Source: Gemmatimonadaceae bacterium
GTDB taxonomy: Bacteria; Gemmatimonadota; Gemmatimonadetes; Gemmatimonadales; Gemmatimonadaceae
DNA: 64,000 bases
Direction: 5' to 3'
Assembly (NCBI GenBank): GCA_020846935.1
Contig: JADLCY010000001.1
Span: 682,001-746,000, forward strand
The translations under genes and the position numbers were made by a program. How positions within the stretch are numbered: position 1 is the first letter of the stretch; every line of letters starts with the position of its first letter. The notes beneath the pieces were generated by a model. It was not told the origin of the DNA. It searched no databases and saw only the letters and a list, made by a program, of their open reading frames with translations. Below are positions 10,707-20,580 of this stretch, piece by piece.

Positions 10707-12821
10707 TCAGGTCCGGTTGAAGGGATCCGGAAACCGCCGCACCCGACGCGCCCGATGCGCAGCATCGAGCCGCGGCTGGTGCGCCGCCAACAGGTCACTC
10801 CGGGAAATGATCCCCTCGAGCTGCTGCGTCGCGTCCCGCTTCACGACCGGCAGTCGACCCACATGCGCCAGCACCATCTGATCGGCCGCGTCGCGGAGCG
10901 TGCTGTCTTCGAACACGACCACAGGGCGCCGAGTGATAACCTCGCGCACGAGGAGCGCGGCATCGGCAGGGGCGCGCTCGAGGTCGCGGCGCGTGACCAC
11001 GCCCACGAGGTGACCGGCCGAGTCAAGCACGGGGAATCCCTGGTGCGTCGCCCCGCCGGCGCCCGACGCCAGCCATGCCCGGACGTCGGCAATGCGGTCC
11101 TCGGCGTTGAGCGTCACCACGTCGCGCGTGGCCACGTCCTTGACCTGCACCAGCGAGAGGTGGTCGGCTGCGTATTCGGGGCGAATGCTCATGCCGCGCC
11201 TGGCCAGCTTCTCGGTCATGATCGAGTGGCGGTTGATGAGCAGCGAGATGAGATACGCCGCCGTGCACCCGGCGAGCAGGGGCAGGAGTCCAACTGGCTG
11301 ACGCGTCGTCTCGAAGGCAAACACCACCGATGCGAGCAGCGCGTGCGAGGCACCGGCGAACATCGCCGCCATGCCGACCAGCCCGGCCACACCGGCTTCC
11401 ACGCCTAACGTGGGCCAGGTGGCGGCCACCACCGCACCCAGCCACGCGCCAATGCCGCCGCCGATAGTGAAGAGCGGCGCCAGGGTACCGCCCGAGGTGC
11501 CACTGCCGAGGTACACCGCCCAGGAGATGAACTTGAAGACCACGAGCGACAGCAGCAGCTGACCCGTGATGGTGCCGCTCAGCGCGCCGGTGATGTTGTC
11601 GTAGCCTACGCCCAGCGTGCGCGGCTCGATGACACCGGCAATGCCCACGACCACCGCGCCGAACGCCGGCCACCACATCCAGTGAATGCCCAGGCGATGG
11701 CCCGCGCGCTCGAACCCATCTTCGATACCGTAGGTCACCCGCGTGATGCTCGCCGCCAGGGCTCCGATGAGCATCCCGAGCAGGGCATACATCACCAGCG
11801 CAGAGCCGTGTGGCTGACCGAACTGCGTCACGCGGAAAATGGGGCCGGTGCCCTCGAACAAGGCCCGTACACCGGCTGCCACCACCGCGGCCAGCGTAAC
11901 GGGGATGAGTGACCGCGGTCGGTATTCGAACAACAGCAGCTCGACGGCAAGGAGCACCGCGCTCACCGGCGTCCCGAACGTGGCGGTCATGCCCGCGGCT
12001 GCGCCTGCGGCGAGAAGGATCTTTCGCTCGTCGGCGGTGACGCGCAGGAACTGCCCGATGAGCGATCCCAACGCGCCACCCGTGGCGATGATCGGTCCCT
12101 CGGCGCCAAAGGGCCCGCCCGTCCCGATGGCCACGGCCGCCGAGAGCGGCTTGAGAAACAGCACCCTGGCGGGGATGCGGCTCTCCCCAACCAGCACCTT
12201 CTCCATCACCTCCGGAATCCCGTGACCGCGGATAGCCGCCGAGCCGTACCGGGCCATCACGCCCACGATGAGTGCACCGACGATCGGGACCAGCAGCAGC
12301 ACCGCAGTGTTCGCGTGTCCACCACCCGGCGCTACCAGCTCTGTGCTCACTCGGCCATAGAAGACCAGGTTCGTCACGAACCCGATGAGCCGCGTGAGAA
12401 GTTGGGCGGCCAGCGTGGCGCCGACGGCCAGCACCACGCAGAGGACGGCGAGCAGCACCACACGCCGGTCGATGGGCTCGTATTCTCGCGGTGCCCGCAC
12501 CGCCGCCGTCTCCGAAGAGGCGAGCGGCAGGCCCGGTGCGACGGGCAGCGCGCCCGCATCGCGCGCCGAGTCGGCGAGATGCTCACCGGTCGAGAATCTC
12601 GGATCCCGGGCTTCGTGGCCCGGATCGCCGGCCGTTGGGTGGTCGTTGGAAGCCAATGCCTGCGCGGTGCTCCTGGCTTGAGCCTGGTTTTGCGTGGTGG
12701 AGAGGGGGTGTCCTCTCGCCCCTGACAGGCAGTATAGCCGTGGCACCCGGCACCCGCAGCACGAATCCCGGGGAGAGAGTGCTGGCCAGCGGGCCTTGTC
12801 ACTCGGCCCTTTGGCGCGCAT
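10707..12821 (-). CDS. ClC-type chloride channel/antiporter with C-terminal CBS pair
   Basis: An integral membrane chloride channel or Cl-/H+ exchanger of about 650-700 aa. It has ten or more TM segments with the ClC signatures GHGIPEV, GAEGP (carrying the gating glutamate) and GGTLAPLF, followed by two CBS domains near the C-terminus (VKDVATRDVVTL...VVTRRDL and VREVITRRPVVV...IISRSDLL) that commonly bind adenine nucleotides. The start is uncertain. The frame is open from a TTG at 12854, ATG 12821 has GGGA upstream, and a TTG at 12656 would bring the start closer to TM1 and leave room for a promoter before the divergent gene at 12889. I could not decide. Confidence 0.88.
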   Translation of the reverse strand: MRAKGPSDKARWPALSPRDSCCGCRVPRLYCLSGARGHPLSTTQNQAQARSTAQALASNDHPTAGDPGHEARDPRFSTGEHLADSARDAGALPVAPGLPLASSETAAVRAPREYEPIDRRVVLLAVLCVVLAVGATLAAQLLTRLIGFVTNLVFYGRVSTELVAPGGGHANTAVLLLVPIVGALIVGVMARYGSAAIRGHGIPEVMEKVLVGESRIPARVLFLKPLSAAVAIGTGGPFGAEGPIIATGGALGSLIGQFLRVTADERKILLAAGAAAGMTATFGTPVSAVLLAVELLLFEYRPRSLIPVTLAAVVAAGVRALFEGTGPIFRVTQFGQPHGSALVMYALLGMLIGALAASITRVTYGIEDGFERAGHRLGIHWMWWPAFGAVVVGIAGVIEPRTLGVGYDNITGALSGTITGQLLLSLVVFKFISWAVYLGSGTSGGTLAPLFTIGGGIGAWLGAVVAATWPTLGVEAGVAGLVGMAAMFAGASHALLASVVFAFETTRQPVGLLPLLAGCTAAYLISLLINRHSIMTEKLARRGMSIRPEYAADHLSLVQVKDVATRDVVTLNAEDRIADVRAWLASGAGGATHQGFPVLDSAGHLVGVVTRRDLERAPADAALLVREVITRRPVVVFEDSTLRDAADQMVLAHVGRLPVVKRDATQQLEGIISRSDLLAAHQPRLDAAHRARRVRRFPDPFNRT

Positions 12822-12888
12822 GGTCCCGCGTGCCGGCGGCTCGGCAGAATCCAATCAGGTCACCAAGCGATCATCACCGGAGGGGTAG

Positions 12889-14733
12889 ATGCACTGGCGA
12901 GCAGTGGCACCGCGGTTCGGTTTGTGTGCCGGCATCCTGGCGGCAGTCCCGGCGTTTGTCGCGGGGCAGCAGCCCGCGCAGCCGGAGCCCGCGATTCAGT
13001 CGTCGCGCTTCTGGGACGCGTCGAAGTTGTCGCAGCCCACGTACAAAGTCCGCACCGACTACAACGTCCGCATCCCCATGCGCGACGGCGTGAAGCTCTC
13101 GATCGACATCTACTACCCTGACGCACCGGGCAAGTACCCCACCCTCATCTGGCGCACCCCGTACAGCAACAACTCCGCGGGCGAGGTAACGCAGGGCAAG
13201 TGGTACGCCTCGCGCGGCTACGTGGTGGTCAAGGCCGACGTGCGCGGCAAGTACGACTCCGACGGCGAGCCGTACACCTACAAGTACGAAGCCAACGACG
13301 GCTACGACACCGACGAATGGATCGGCCGGCAGCCCTGGAGCAACGGCAAGATCGGGCTGATGGGCGGCTCGTACCTGGGCTACACCGAGATCACGCAGGC
13401 CATTCGCGGCAGCAAATACGTGAGCGCCATGTCGGCGTCGGTGACGACGTCGGACATCTACAACAACTGGGTCTACGTGGACGGCGCCTTCTTCTACGGC
13501 TTTGCGTTCCCGTGGGGCTCGGCATCGATGGACGGGCACGTCGGCCAGACCAGCAACCCCGACGACTGGCCCAAGGCGTACTGGAACCTGCCCATCGCCA
13601 CGTCCGACTCCGCGGCGAGCCACGTGAACCAGCCGTATCGCGACTGGCTCAAGCACCCGCTGCGCAGCGATCCGTACTGGAAGGGTATCAGCTTCGAGGA
13701 CGAGGTCCACAAGATCGCGATTCCGTACCTCACCGTGGACGGCTGGTACGATCTGTTCCTGCGCGGCGCGATCAGCGACCACATCGCCATCAAGTCCAAG
13801 GGTACGAGCGAACTCGGGCGCCGAGGCAAGCGCCTCATTCTTGGGCCCTGGTCGCACAGCACGGGTGTGCGGTATGTGAACCAGCCGCGGACCACCGATC
13901 GCGGCATCGACTTCGGCCCGGACGCGCAGCTCGATCCGCAGCTCATTTATCTGCGCTGGCAGGATCACTGGCTCAAGGGGATCGACAACGGCGTCGACAA
14001 GGATCCGCCGGTCACGATCTTCGTGATGGGCGAGAACAAGTGGCGCGACGAGCAGGAGTGGCCGCTCGCGCGCACGCAGTACACGAAGTACTACCTGGCG
14101 AGTGGCGGTCGCGCGAACACCTCGAGCGGCAACGGCACCTTGAGCACCGCGCTCCCCACCGGCGCGCCGACCGACACCTATGTGTACGACCCGGCCGATC
14201 CCGTGCCGACTGGCGGTGGCAACACCTGCTGCAGCTCGGTCCCGTCAGGCCCGTTCGACCAGCGCAAGATCGAGGAGCGCCCGGACGTGCTCGTGTTCAC
14301 CACGCCCGTGCTCACCGAAGCCGTGGAAGTGACCGGACCGCTGCAGGCCAAACTGTTCGCTGCTACGTCGGCGAAGGACACGGACTGGACGGTGAAGCTC
14401 GTGGACGTGCACCCGGACGGCTACGCGCAGAACATCCAGGACGGCATCATTCGCGCGCGTTACAACGGCACCATCGGCAGGTCGGCGAAGCTCGTCGAGC
14501 CGGGCAAGATCGTCGAGTACACGGTCGACATGTGGGCGACGAGCAACGTATTCCTGCCCGGGCATCGCATCCGGGTCGAAGTCTCGAGCAGCAACTTTCC
14601 GCGGTTCGACCGCAACCTCAACACGGGTGAGAATCCGGCCACCGGCACGCGCATGGAGAAGGCCACGCAGACCATCCATCACTCGACGCAGTACCCATCG
14701 CACGTGATCCTGCCGATCATTCCGCGACGATAG
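12889..14733 (+). CDS. Secreted CocE/NonD family hydrolase (S15 peptidase fold)
   Basis: A 614-aa secreted serine hydrolase related to cocaine esterase and X-Pro dipeptidyl peptidases. It has a signal peptide (residues 1-26), then an alpha/beta hydrolase domain opening with YNVRIPMRDGVKLSIDIYYP. The nucleophile elbow MGGSYLGY puts Ser at 161; the acid lies in VDGWYDLFL and the His in LGPWSHS. The C-terminal jelly-roll domain carries DWTVKLVDVHPDG and PGHRIRVEVSSSNFPRFDRN, typical for this family. The ATG follows GGAGGGG by four bases. The substrate (ester, amide or acylated amino acid) cannot be read from the sequence. A strong hairpin terminator follows. Confidence 0.9.
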   Translation: MHWRAVAPRFGLCAGILAAVPAFVAGQQPAQPEPAIQSSRFWDASKLSQPTYKVRTDYNVRIPMRDGVKLSIDIYYPDAPGKYPTLIWRTPYSNNSAGEVTQGKWYASRGYVVVKADVRGKYDSDGEPYTYKYEANDGYDTDEWIGRQPWSNGKIGLMGGSYLGYTEITQAIRGSKYVSAMSASVTTSDIYNNWVYVDGAFFYGFAFPWGSASMDGHVGQTSNPDDWPKAYWNLPIATSDSAASHVNQPYRDWLKHPLRSDPYWKGISFEDEVHKIAIPYLTVDGWYDLFLRGAISDHIAIKSKGTSELGRRGKRLILGPWSHSTGVRYVNQPRTTDRGIDFGPDAQLDPQLIYLRWQDHWLKGIDNGVDKDPPVTIFVMGENKWRDEQEWPLARTQYTKYYLASGGRANTSSGNGTLSTALPTGAPTDTYVYDPADPVPTGGGNTCCSSVPSGPFDQRKIEERPDVLVFTTPVLTEAVEVTGPLQAKLFAATSAKDTDWTVKLVDVHPDGYAQNIQDGIIRARYNGTIGRSAKLVEPGKIVEYTVDMWATSNVFLPGHRIRVEVSSSNFPRFDRNLNTGENPATGTRMEKATQTIHHSTQYPSHVILPIIPRR

Positions 14734-14745
14734 AGCCCCTCAAGC

Positions 14746-14785
14746 ACAGCGCCCTCGGCGGACCATGATCCGCCGAGGGCGCTGT
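14746..14785. terminator. Strong hairpin terminator between convergent genes
   Basis: A perfect 17-bp stem (14746-14762 pairs with 14769-14785) with a six-base loop, followed on the plus strand by CGTTT. It lies 13 bases after the CocE-type gene and about 150 bases beyond the end of the opposing helicase gene. It can end transcription of the former and perhaps shield the latter. Confidence 0.85.
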
Positions 14786-14933
14786 CGTTTGTCCCGCGAT
14801 GCGCTCGGGCACGTGGAGCACTGTCACGACGAGGGACGCCACGCACCATCCTTGCCAGGTCGGCCACAGATCGGCACGCGGCGCGCTTCCAGACAGAACA
14901 TGGCGAAGACAGCCGCGCGTCCGAGGCCACTCG

Positions 14934-17900
14934 CTACAGGGGCTCACCTCCCTCCCGGAACCACCCCGAGCCGTCGCGCAGGCGCTCCGCACGCTCCCGA
15001 CCCAACATGATTCTTCCCATGCGGTAGAAATGTCGGACCATCGCTTCACGATCGGTCAGTTGCCCGACTGGGACTTCGATCACTTCATAGCCGCGGTGCC
15101 TCAGCTCTTCCCGAATCTCGCGATCCCGGCGCTGAGTCGCCGGATCGCCGTGCAGGGCGCGACTCATGCCATCGAGGTAGATGCAGATGCCGTCGAGGCG
15201 CCCGGACGGATCCTCATAGAAGAAGTCGGGCGTCGTCGTACCCAACGGCAGCCCGAGGGGAATCGCGCGCTGTGCCTCGGGTGTCGCGAATCCTGCGCGC
15301 TGGAGCAGCGCACGAAGCGTTTGTTCGGCGTTGTTCACCGGCTGTGGGCCGCCCCCATCAGCAGGCAGTGCGGGCGGCACTTCGTGCGTGGCAACGAGCC
15401 TGTCGCCCCAGGCGCGAAGCCGGTCCGCCGCCACGTGCCGATTGAGCGACGGGTGGTAGAAGGCGTTCCGGAACGTCTGGAGGCAATCGACGCACGAACG
15501 CTCACACGCCGAGGGGCACGTGTCCACGACGGCGAGGGCCGCGCCAACGACCTCGCCCCAGCGATCGACCATCTGCTGCAGGAGCCCTGAACCTCCGGGC
15601 ATTGGGTCGTAGAGCAGCAGGTCCACCTGTTCCGAGCCGGCGCGGCCGATTGGCAGAACCTGGAGGTCCTCCATCTCCATCTCGAGGATCTCGGTGGCGC
15701 CGTGTCGAAGGGCCTCTGCGACGCTGTAGGCCTCCTCACGATCGCTGCACCCACGGATGGTGAGCGCGTCGGCAACCACGTCCGCATAGAACCCGACGTT
15801 CGCCACGGCGCGTCCGCACCGGTCGCGGTGGTCGATGGTGAACTGGTTCAGGTCAGCGGATGAAGCGAGTGGCGACCGGCTCTGCCCACAGACCGTACAC
15901 AGCGGGTAGCCAAGGACGCCTGTGGTCCTCACCAGCTGGGCAGCGCCCACGTTGACCAGACGGAGATGTACCGACGCGCGCAGGGACAGGTCCTTCTCGC
16001 CCCACTGAAAGGCGCGACCTCCGCCGTGGCGCGCCTGTTCATCGCCGAACACCGACACGGCGAGCTGAAAGCGATGGTCCTCGTCGTCGCTGATGTGTGC
16101 CTGGTGCGGCAGGTCCACGTCACAGATCGGCAGCGCGGCAAGAAGCGACGTCCCGAGTCCACCACCCTGGCCCCCCTGCGGACCTGCCTCGACCACGGCT
16201 TCGCGGGAGATATCGACCTGAAAGGCGATCGGTGCCGTGGCTTCGAGCTGAAAGAACCGCGGGAAGAACCGATGGCCGTTCGCGTAGATCAGGTTTCCAG
16301 GCACGTACTCCCGCAGCGCGAGCGGGAGCGGGCGCCGCACTTCCCAGTCTCGCAGGTCGCTCCCGTAGCGCGGGGCCTGGTGCAGTCCCACGACTCCGCC
16401 GGTGTCGAGTCCGTAGCCGGGCAAAAAGCCTTCGGCAGAGAGCACGGCGTACGTGTTGGTGTCGTCGAAACCCTCGGCCTCGCGTCGCTGCCGGCGCTGG
16501 ACGCCCTTGAGCTTCTTGACCAGCCGATCGCAGCGGGCCATCAGCGCGTCTTCGTCGGCGTCGAGGGTGCCCCGCTGCCGGCGCGCGTCTTCGAGACGGT
16601 GCATCTGGTCGAGCGCCCACTGAAGGCGACGCGACAGCCGGGCGATGACGCGCCCGAGGTTGTCGATCATTCCGGACACCGTCGCCTCGAGCCGTTCGGG
16701 GCGCACCACGTCGATGTCGCCCGCGGGCCATCCCTGCTGGAACACGTCCCCGATGTGCGCGAGGATGGCCGCGCGATGTACCGACACGGCCGTGGCGAGC
16801 GGGGTGAGATCGAACGCGGTCGAGCGCACCATGCCCGCGTCGTCGAACAGGTACTGCTTGATCTGCACGGGGAAGCACGTACCGAGCGCGTCCTCCAGGT
16901 CCGCACGTGCAGCACTCGCCATGGAGCTGCCCGGACGCGCCAGCTTGAACAGTACCGTGAGCACGGCGGCATGCACGTGCTTCTGCACCATGAGCTCGTT
17001 GCGCAGGTTGAAGCGCGGCGGAGTGATCAGGCCTTCGAGGAGCTTGAGGGGTTCGTTGAAGTAAGCGCGATCGTGACTCGCGGTGCGTGCGTAGGTGACG
17101 TTCACCGCCATGCGATGACGCCGGCCCGCTCGCCCGGCCCGCTGCCAATAGTTGGCCGGCAGGGGCGGCACGTTGCGCATCAGCACGGAATCGAGCGCGC
17201 CAATGTCGACGCCAAGTTCGAGCGTCGGCGTGCACACCAGCGTGTTCACGACCTCCTGCTCGCCCTTGAACGCGCGCTCGATCAACTCGCGATCGTCGGC
17301 GGGAATCTGCGCCGAGTGCTCGCGTGCACGCAGCATGGCAAAGTTCTGGTCCAGCACCATCAGGTCGTAGTCGTCCGCGTTTTCGGCGACGCCAAACAGT
17401 GTGCCGTTGCAGCGCCAGGCCGGACACGCCATGTGGGGTGTGGCGCGATTGTGCGTGCGCCGGCACGTGTCGCAGCGATACGCGCCACGGTTGGCGTGCA
17501 GCCGGAGCCTGTCGGCGTCCACCTGGCGCACGCCCGCGCATCGCGGAAGCGCCTTGCCACGCGCGCCCGTGAGCGTGATCGGCGTGAGCAGGGCGAGGTC
17601 GGCGGCGAGGAGATGCCACAACTCGTCAAAGAACTCCTGCGCGCGACCCTGCGGCACACCAAAGCGCGCGACGAGCTGCATCGCCAGCGTCTGCCCTCGG
17701 TCGCTGAGCCATTGCTCCACGCGGCCGTCGTCGTCATCGGCGTCGCGTCGCACCTTGAGCCCCTTGGGGACACCGGGCATGAGGGGCAGGTAGCCCCGCT
17801 GGATCTCCGGGTCGCCGTCGTTCCAGAACTTCGAGAAGATCCTGCCATCGCGGTCGAGCAGGACGCCGCGCCGACGCACGATGTCGAGCAGCGTGGCAAT

Positions 17901-20375
17901 GCCACCAACAAGTTCGGTCGACGACGTCTGGAGCACGGGGGCCCACTTCGTGATGAAGTCCAGCCCGGGCGTGAGGCCAGAATATTCGACCACCAAGCGG
18001 CCCCATGGTTCGAGGCCGATGCGCTGCCGCGGACTTGTCACCAGCTCGCGCAAGACCTGGATGCGAAGGAATCGCTTGCGCTCCTCGCCATGTCGCCTGC
18101 CCTCGGCCTCCTTCCGGTGCACCCGCCACACCTCGGGCACAAGCGATCGCGACAAGTCGTCATCGCGCTCGAGCAGGTCGTCGAGGTGCGCCGTGAGGTC
18201 GCCGACGGACGACGCCGAGCGGCTCAGCTGTTCGAACATCAGCGCTCGCAAGCGATACCGCCGGGCGTGGTCGCGCATCCATCCCGCCTGGAACGCGGCC
18301 TCCTGCCGGTTGTCGGCAAACACGAGAAGTCTGCGACGCTCCGCGTGATGGAGCATATTCTGCGCGAGCACGTGCACGTCTGAGACGGTGACGGCGCGAA
18401 CCGGGCGCGCCGGTTCGCGGTACACACCGACGCGCTGCCGGCCGATGGCACCACAGCCGACGCACGACGTCAGGTACCCGGGGTTCGCCACTTTCTGCCT
18501 GACGGCGGTCAATGGAACGAGATCGCTGTTCCGACCACAACCGTCGCATCGCTCCCTGGCGGTTGGATGCAGCGCACCGCAGGTGCGACAGAGGAACAGG
18601 ACCGCGCCCCAGGCAGGCTGATTTCCCCCGGCGCCCGCGCCGCCCCCAGCAGCATCTTCATCTTCATCGATGACTCGGCGGTCGACGAGCAGCAGTCGTC
18701 GCCCTCCCTGTGCCGCATCGAGGGCACGCCAGACTCTGCCGCCCTCCACGGCCGTGCCCCCGCCGGGAACGCGATCGGTGAAGTCAAAGTCCTCGACGTG
18801 ATGCACGAAGTAGTGCTGCCCGCACGTGGTGCAGCTGAGCACCGGCAGCCGCAGCGCTTCCCGATCTGCCTCCTGCGCGTCTTCGGCCGACAACCACAAT
18901 TGCGGTTCGACCTGAGTTGATGGGAACGTCACCACGGCGCCAGCGACGCCACGAACGAAGGCATGAACCACGGGCCGCAACAACGGGCGACCATTCTTGC
19001 GCGAGACGGCGCCGAGGGCGAGCCAGGAGAGGATCTCCTCTTCGGTGACGCTGCGCCCCACCGCCTCAGTGATGGCGCCGACCAGCTCACTCAAAGCCTT
19101 GGGCGCCTCGAGCAGCTCGGCCGCCCGGTACGCGATCTCGTTGCTCGCGAGCAGGTCGTACAGGCTCGATTGCCAGGACGCGCGATCGAGCGACGCGCCG
19201 CTCATCGACTCCACCAGGGTGGCGAGCGCCTCGACGTTCTCCGGCGGCGCACCATCGTTCTCCACGCCCGCGACGGCTTCAAGCGCGGCGCTCAATTGCT
19301 CGCCGGGCGCGCGTGCGGGGACGGGTGGAACGACTCGTGAGGCGGCCCAGATGTCAGGCTGATACTCCTCCCCAACGAGCGTCACGGAGGCATCGGGCAC
19401 GCCGAAGAACCTGGCGGCAAACTCGCGCCCGGCGTGCGGCCCTCGCACAGGATCGGCGATGGTGGCGGAGGTGGCGACACAAACGGTTTCCGCAGGCGAC
19501 TTGCCGCAGTATGCACGCAGCCGGCGAATGAGCGTGGCGGTTTCCGCTCCGGCGGCTCCACCGAAGGTGTGCGCTTCGTCGAATACGATGAACTCCAGTT
19601 GCGCCCGATCGAACAACTCAACGTCCTTGTGGCGCGTGAGGAGCAGTTCGAGCTGCTTGACGTTGGTGAGCAGGATGCGCGGCTGCTTTCCCGGTGTGCG
19701 CATCTCTTCCCGCGACACACGCTCCTCCGGCGGGTGCACGGCATGGGCATGTCGCCCGGAGCGCGCACGCTCGACGGCCCGGCGGTAGTCCGCCTGCGAC
19801 GCGCCCTCCCGGAGGCGCTCCCCGGGCACGTCGGCGGTGCGATCGGGCGTCTTGCCGATGTACATGCCGAACGTGACGCCACTTCCCGCGAGCAGCGCCC
19901 GCAAGCGGTCGAGCTGGTCCTCGGCCAGCGCGTTCATGGGATAGACGAGCACGGCGACGATGCCCGGTGGCGCATCGTCGTCGCGGAGGGCCAGGCAGCG
20001 GCTGATGATGGGGTACAGGAACGCTTCAGTCTTGCCGGAGCCCGTACCGGTGGACACCAGGGTGGCGTGCCCCTGCACGATCGATCGGATCGCGCTCTCC
20101 TGGTGCCCGTAGACGTTCGGGTACGGCGAGACGTTGGCGAGGTGCGGGTGCAGTACACCGTCGCGCACCAGGTCGGCCACGGACGCTCCACGCCGGAATG
20201 AGCGACTCAGGCTGACGTAGGGCCCCTTGAGCAGCGGAGTGGCGCGCGTTTCCTCGAGGCTGAGGAGCCGACGCAGCTGAGCGTGCAGTCGGTCGTCGGC
20301 AAATGGGTACGTGGTGAGCTGGTAGCGAAGAAAGTCGCCGACTACGCGCTCGGTGTACGTGATCGGGTTGAGCAT
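14934..20375 (-). CDS. YprA/DruE-type DEAH helicase with DUF1998 zinc region and nuclease-like tail
   Basis: A very large superfamily 2 helicase, 1813 aa from ATG 20375. Walker A is GTGSGKT (110-116), motif II is DEAH (266-269) and motif III is SAT (302-304); motif VI near the middle is QRAGRAGR. Several CxxC pairs (CTTCG, CRTCG, CDGCG, CVGCG, CDTC) suggest zinc knuckles. The C-terminal third has the DUF1998/MZB marks: LCTVCG, DPMPGGSGLL, and the Cys cluster CPSACERSCVDCLQTF followed by NAFYHPSLNRH. The last 130 residues (TPDFFYED, ICIYLDG, RDREIREELRHRGYEVIEV) look like a PD-(D/E)XK or Vsr-type nuclease. This is the architecture of phage-defence helicases of the YprA family, closest in form to Druantia DruE. 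It is transcribed divergently from the XRE/ImmA pair. Confidence 0.9.
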   Translation of the reverse strand: MLNPITYTERVVGDFLRYQLTTYPFADDRLHAQLRRLLSLEETRATPLLKGPYVSLSRSFRRGASVADLVRDGVLHPHLANVSPYPNVYGHQESAIRSIVQGHATLVSTGTGSGKTEAFLYPIISRCLALRDDDAPPGIVAVLVYPMNALAEDQLDRLRALLAGSGVTFGMYIGKTPDRTADVPGERLREGASQADYRRAVERARSGRHAHAVHPPEERVSREEMRTPGKQPRILLTNVKQLELLLTRHKDVELFDRAQLEFIVFDEAHTFGGAAGAETATLIRRLRAYCGKSPAETVCVATSATIADPVRGPHAGREFAARFFGVPDASVTLVGEEYQPDIWAASRVVPPVPARAPGEQLSAALEAVAGVENDGAPPENVEALATLVESMSGASLDRASWQSSLYDLLASNEIAYRAAELLEAPKALSELVGAITEAVGRSVTEEEILSWLALGAVSRKNGRPLLRPVVHAFVRGVAGAVVTFPSTQVEPQLWLSAEDAQEADREALRLPVLSCTTCGQHYFVHHVEDFDFTDRVPGGGTAVEGGRVWRALDAAQGGRRLLLVDRRVIDEDEDAAGGGAGAGGNQPAWGAVLFLCRTCGALHPTARERCDGCGRNSDLVPLTAVRQKVANPGYLTSCVGCGAIGRQRVGVYREPARPVRAVTVSDVHVLAQNMLHHAERRRLLVFADNRQEAAFQAGWMRDHARRYRLRALMFEQLSRSASSVGDLTAHLDDLLERDDDLSRSLVPEVWRVHRKEAEGRRHGEERKRFLRIQVLRELVTSPRQRIGLEPWGRLVVEYSGLTPGLDFITKWAPVLQTSSTELVGGIATLLDIVRRRGVLLDRDGRIFSKFWNDGDPEIQRGYLPLMPGVPKGLKVRRDADDDDGRVEQWLSDRGQTLAMQLVARFGVPQGRAQEFFDELWHLLAADLALLTPITLTGARGKALPRCAGVRQVDADRLRLHANRGAYRCDTCRRTHNRATPHMACPAWRCNGTLFGVAENADDYDLMVLDQNFAMLRAREHSAQIPADDRELIERAFKGEQEVVNTLVCTPTLELGVDIGALDSVLMRNVPPLPANYWQRAGRAGRRHRMAVNVTYARTASHDRAYFNEPLKLLEGLITPPRFNLRNELMVQKHVHAAVLTVLFKLARPGSSMASAARADLEDALGTCFPVQIKQYLFDDAGMVRSTAFDLTPLATAVSVHRAAILAHIGDVFQQGWPAGDIDVVRPERLEATVSGMIDNLGRVIARLSRRLQWALDQMHRLEDARRQRGTLDADEDALMARCDRLVKKLKGVQRRQRREAEGFDDTNTYAVLSAEGFLPGYGLDTGGVVGLHQAPRYGSDLRDWEVRRPLPLALREYVPGNLIYANGHRFFPRFFQLEATAPIAFQVDISREAVVEAGPQGGQGGGLGTSLLAALPICDVDLPHQAHISDDEDHRFQLAVSVFGDEQARHGGGRAFQWGEKDLSLRASVHLRLVNVGAAQLVRTTGVLGYPLCTVCGQSRSPLASSADLNQFTIDHRDRCGRAVANVGFYADVVADALTIRGCSDREEAYSVAEALRHGATEILEMEMEDLQVLPIGRAGSEQVDLLLYDPMPGGSGLLQQMVDRWGEVVGAALAVVDTCPSACERSCVDCLQTFRNAFYHPSLNRHVAADRLRAWGDRLVATHEVPPALPADGGGPQPVNNAEQTLRALLQRAGFATPEAQRAIPLGLPLGTTTPDFFYEDPSGRLDGICIYLDGMSRALHGDPATQRRDREIREELRHRGYEVIEVPVGQLTDREAMVRHFYRMGRIMLGRERAERLRDGSGWFREGGEPL

Positions 20376-20467
20376 GGGTCGTGAGGTTCGGTCCGCCGCG
20401 TGTACGCTCTCCGCTGCTTCGCCATCGATGGCGCCGTGCCGCACACCGCCATCGAGAGCGCGCAATC

Positions 20468-20534
20468 TTGCAAGCTACGTCGAATCGTGATAGGCTGTAT
20501 CACAGCAGTCGGGAGAACACTAGGACGATTAGTG
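20468..20534 (+). promoter_or_regulatory. Promoter and two operator-like inverted repeats before the XRE gene
   Basis: In the region shared by the divergent helicase and XRE genes, TTGCAA (20468-20473) and TAGGCT (20491-20496) form a possible -35/-10 pair with 17-bp spacing for the XRE gene. Two perfect inverted repeats lie here: GTGATA-N5-TATCAC (20487-20503), overlapping that -10, and CACTA-N7-TAGTG (20518-20534) just downstream. They are well placed for autorepression by the XRE protein and for control of the helicase gene. Binding is inferred from position only. Confidence 0.5.
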
Positions 20535-20580
20535 ATGGGTGTCAAGACTCGGGCGACCTATCAGGCACGGAGGTATCACC

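Noticed and set aside
10619-10729. Imperfect repeat resembling the end of the chloride channel gene
   Set aside because: Too short and imperfect to call a duplication or an attachment site; noted only in the intergenic entry.
15966-18383. An 805-codon open frame opposite the YprA-type helicase
   Set aside because: It is antisense to a protein with clear helicase motifs, has no domain or signal features, and reflects the GC-rich third positions of the true gene.
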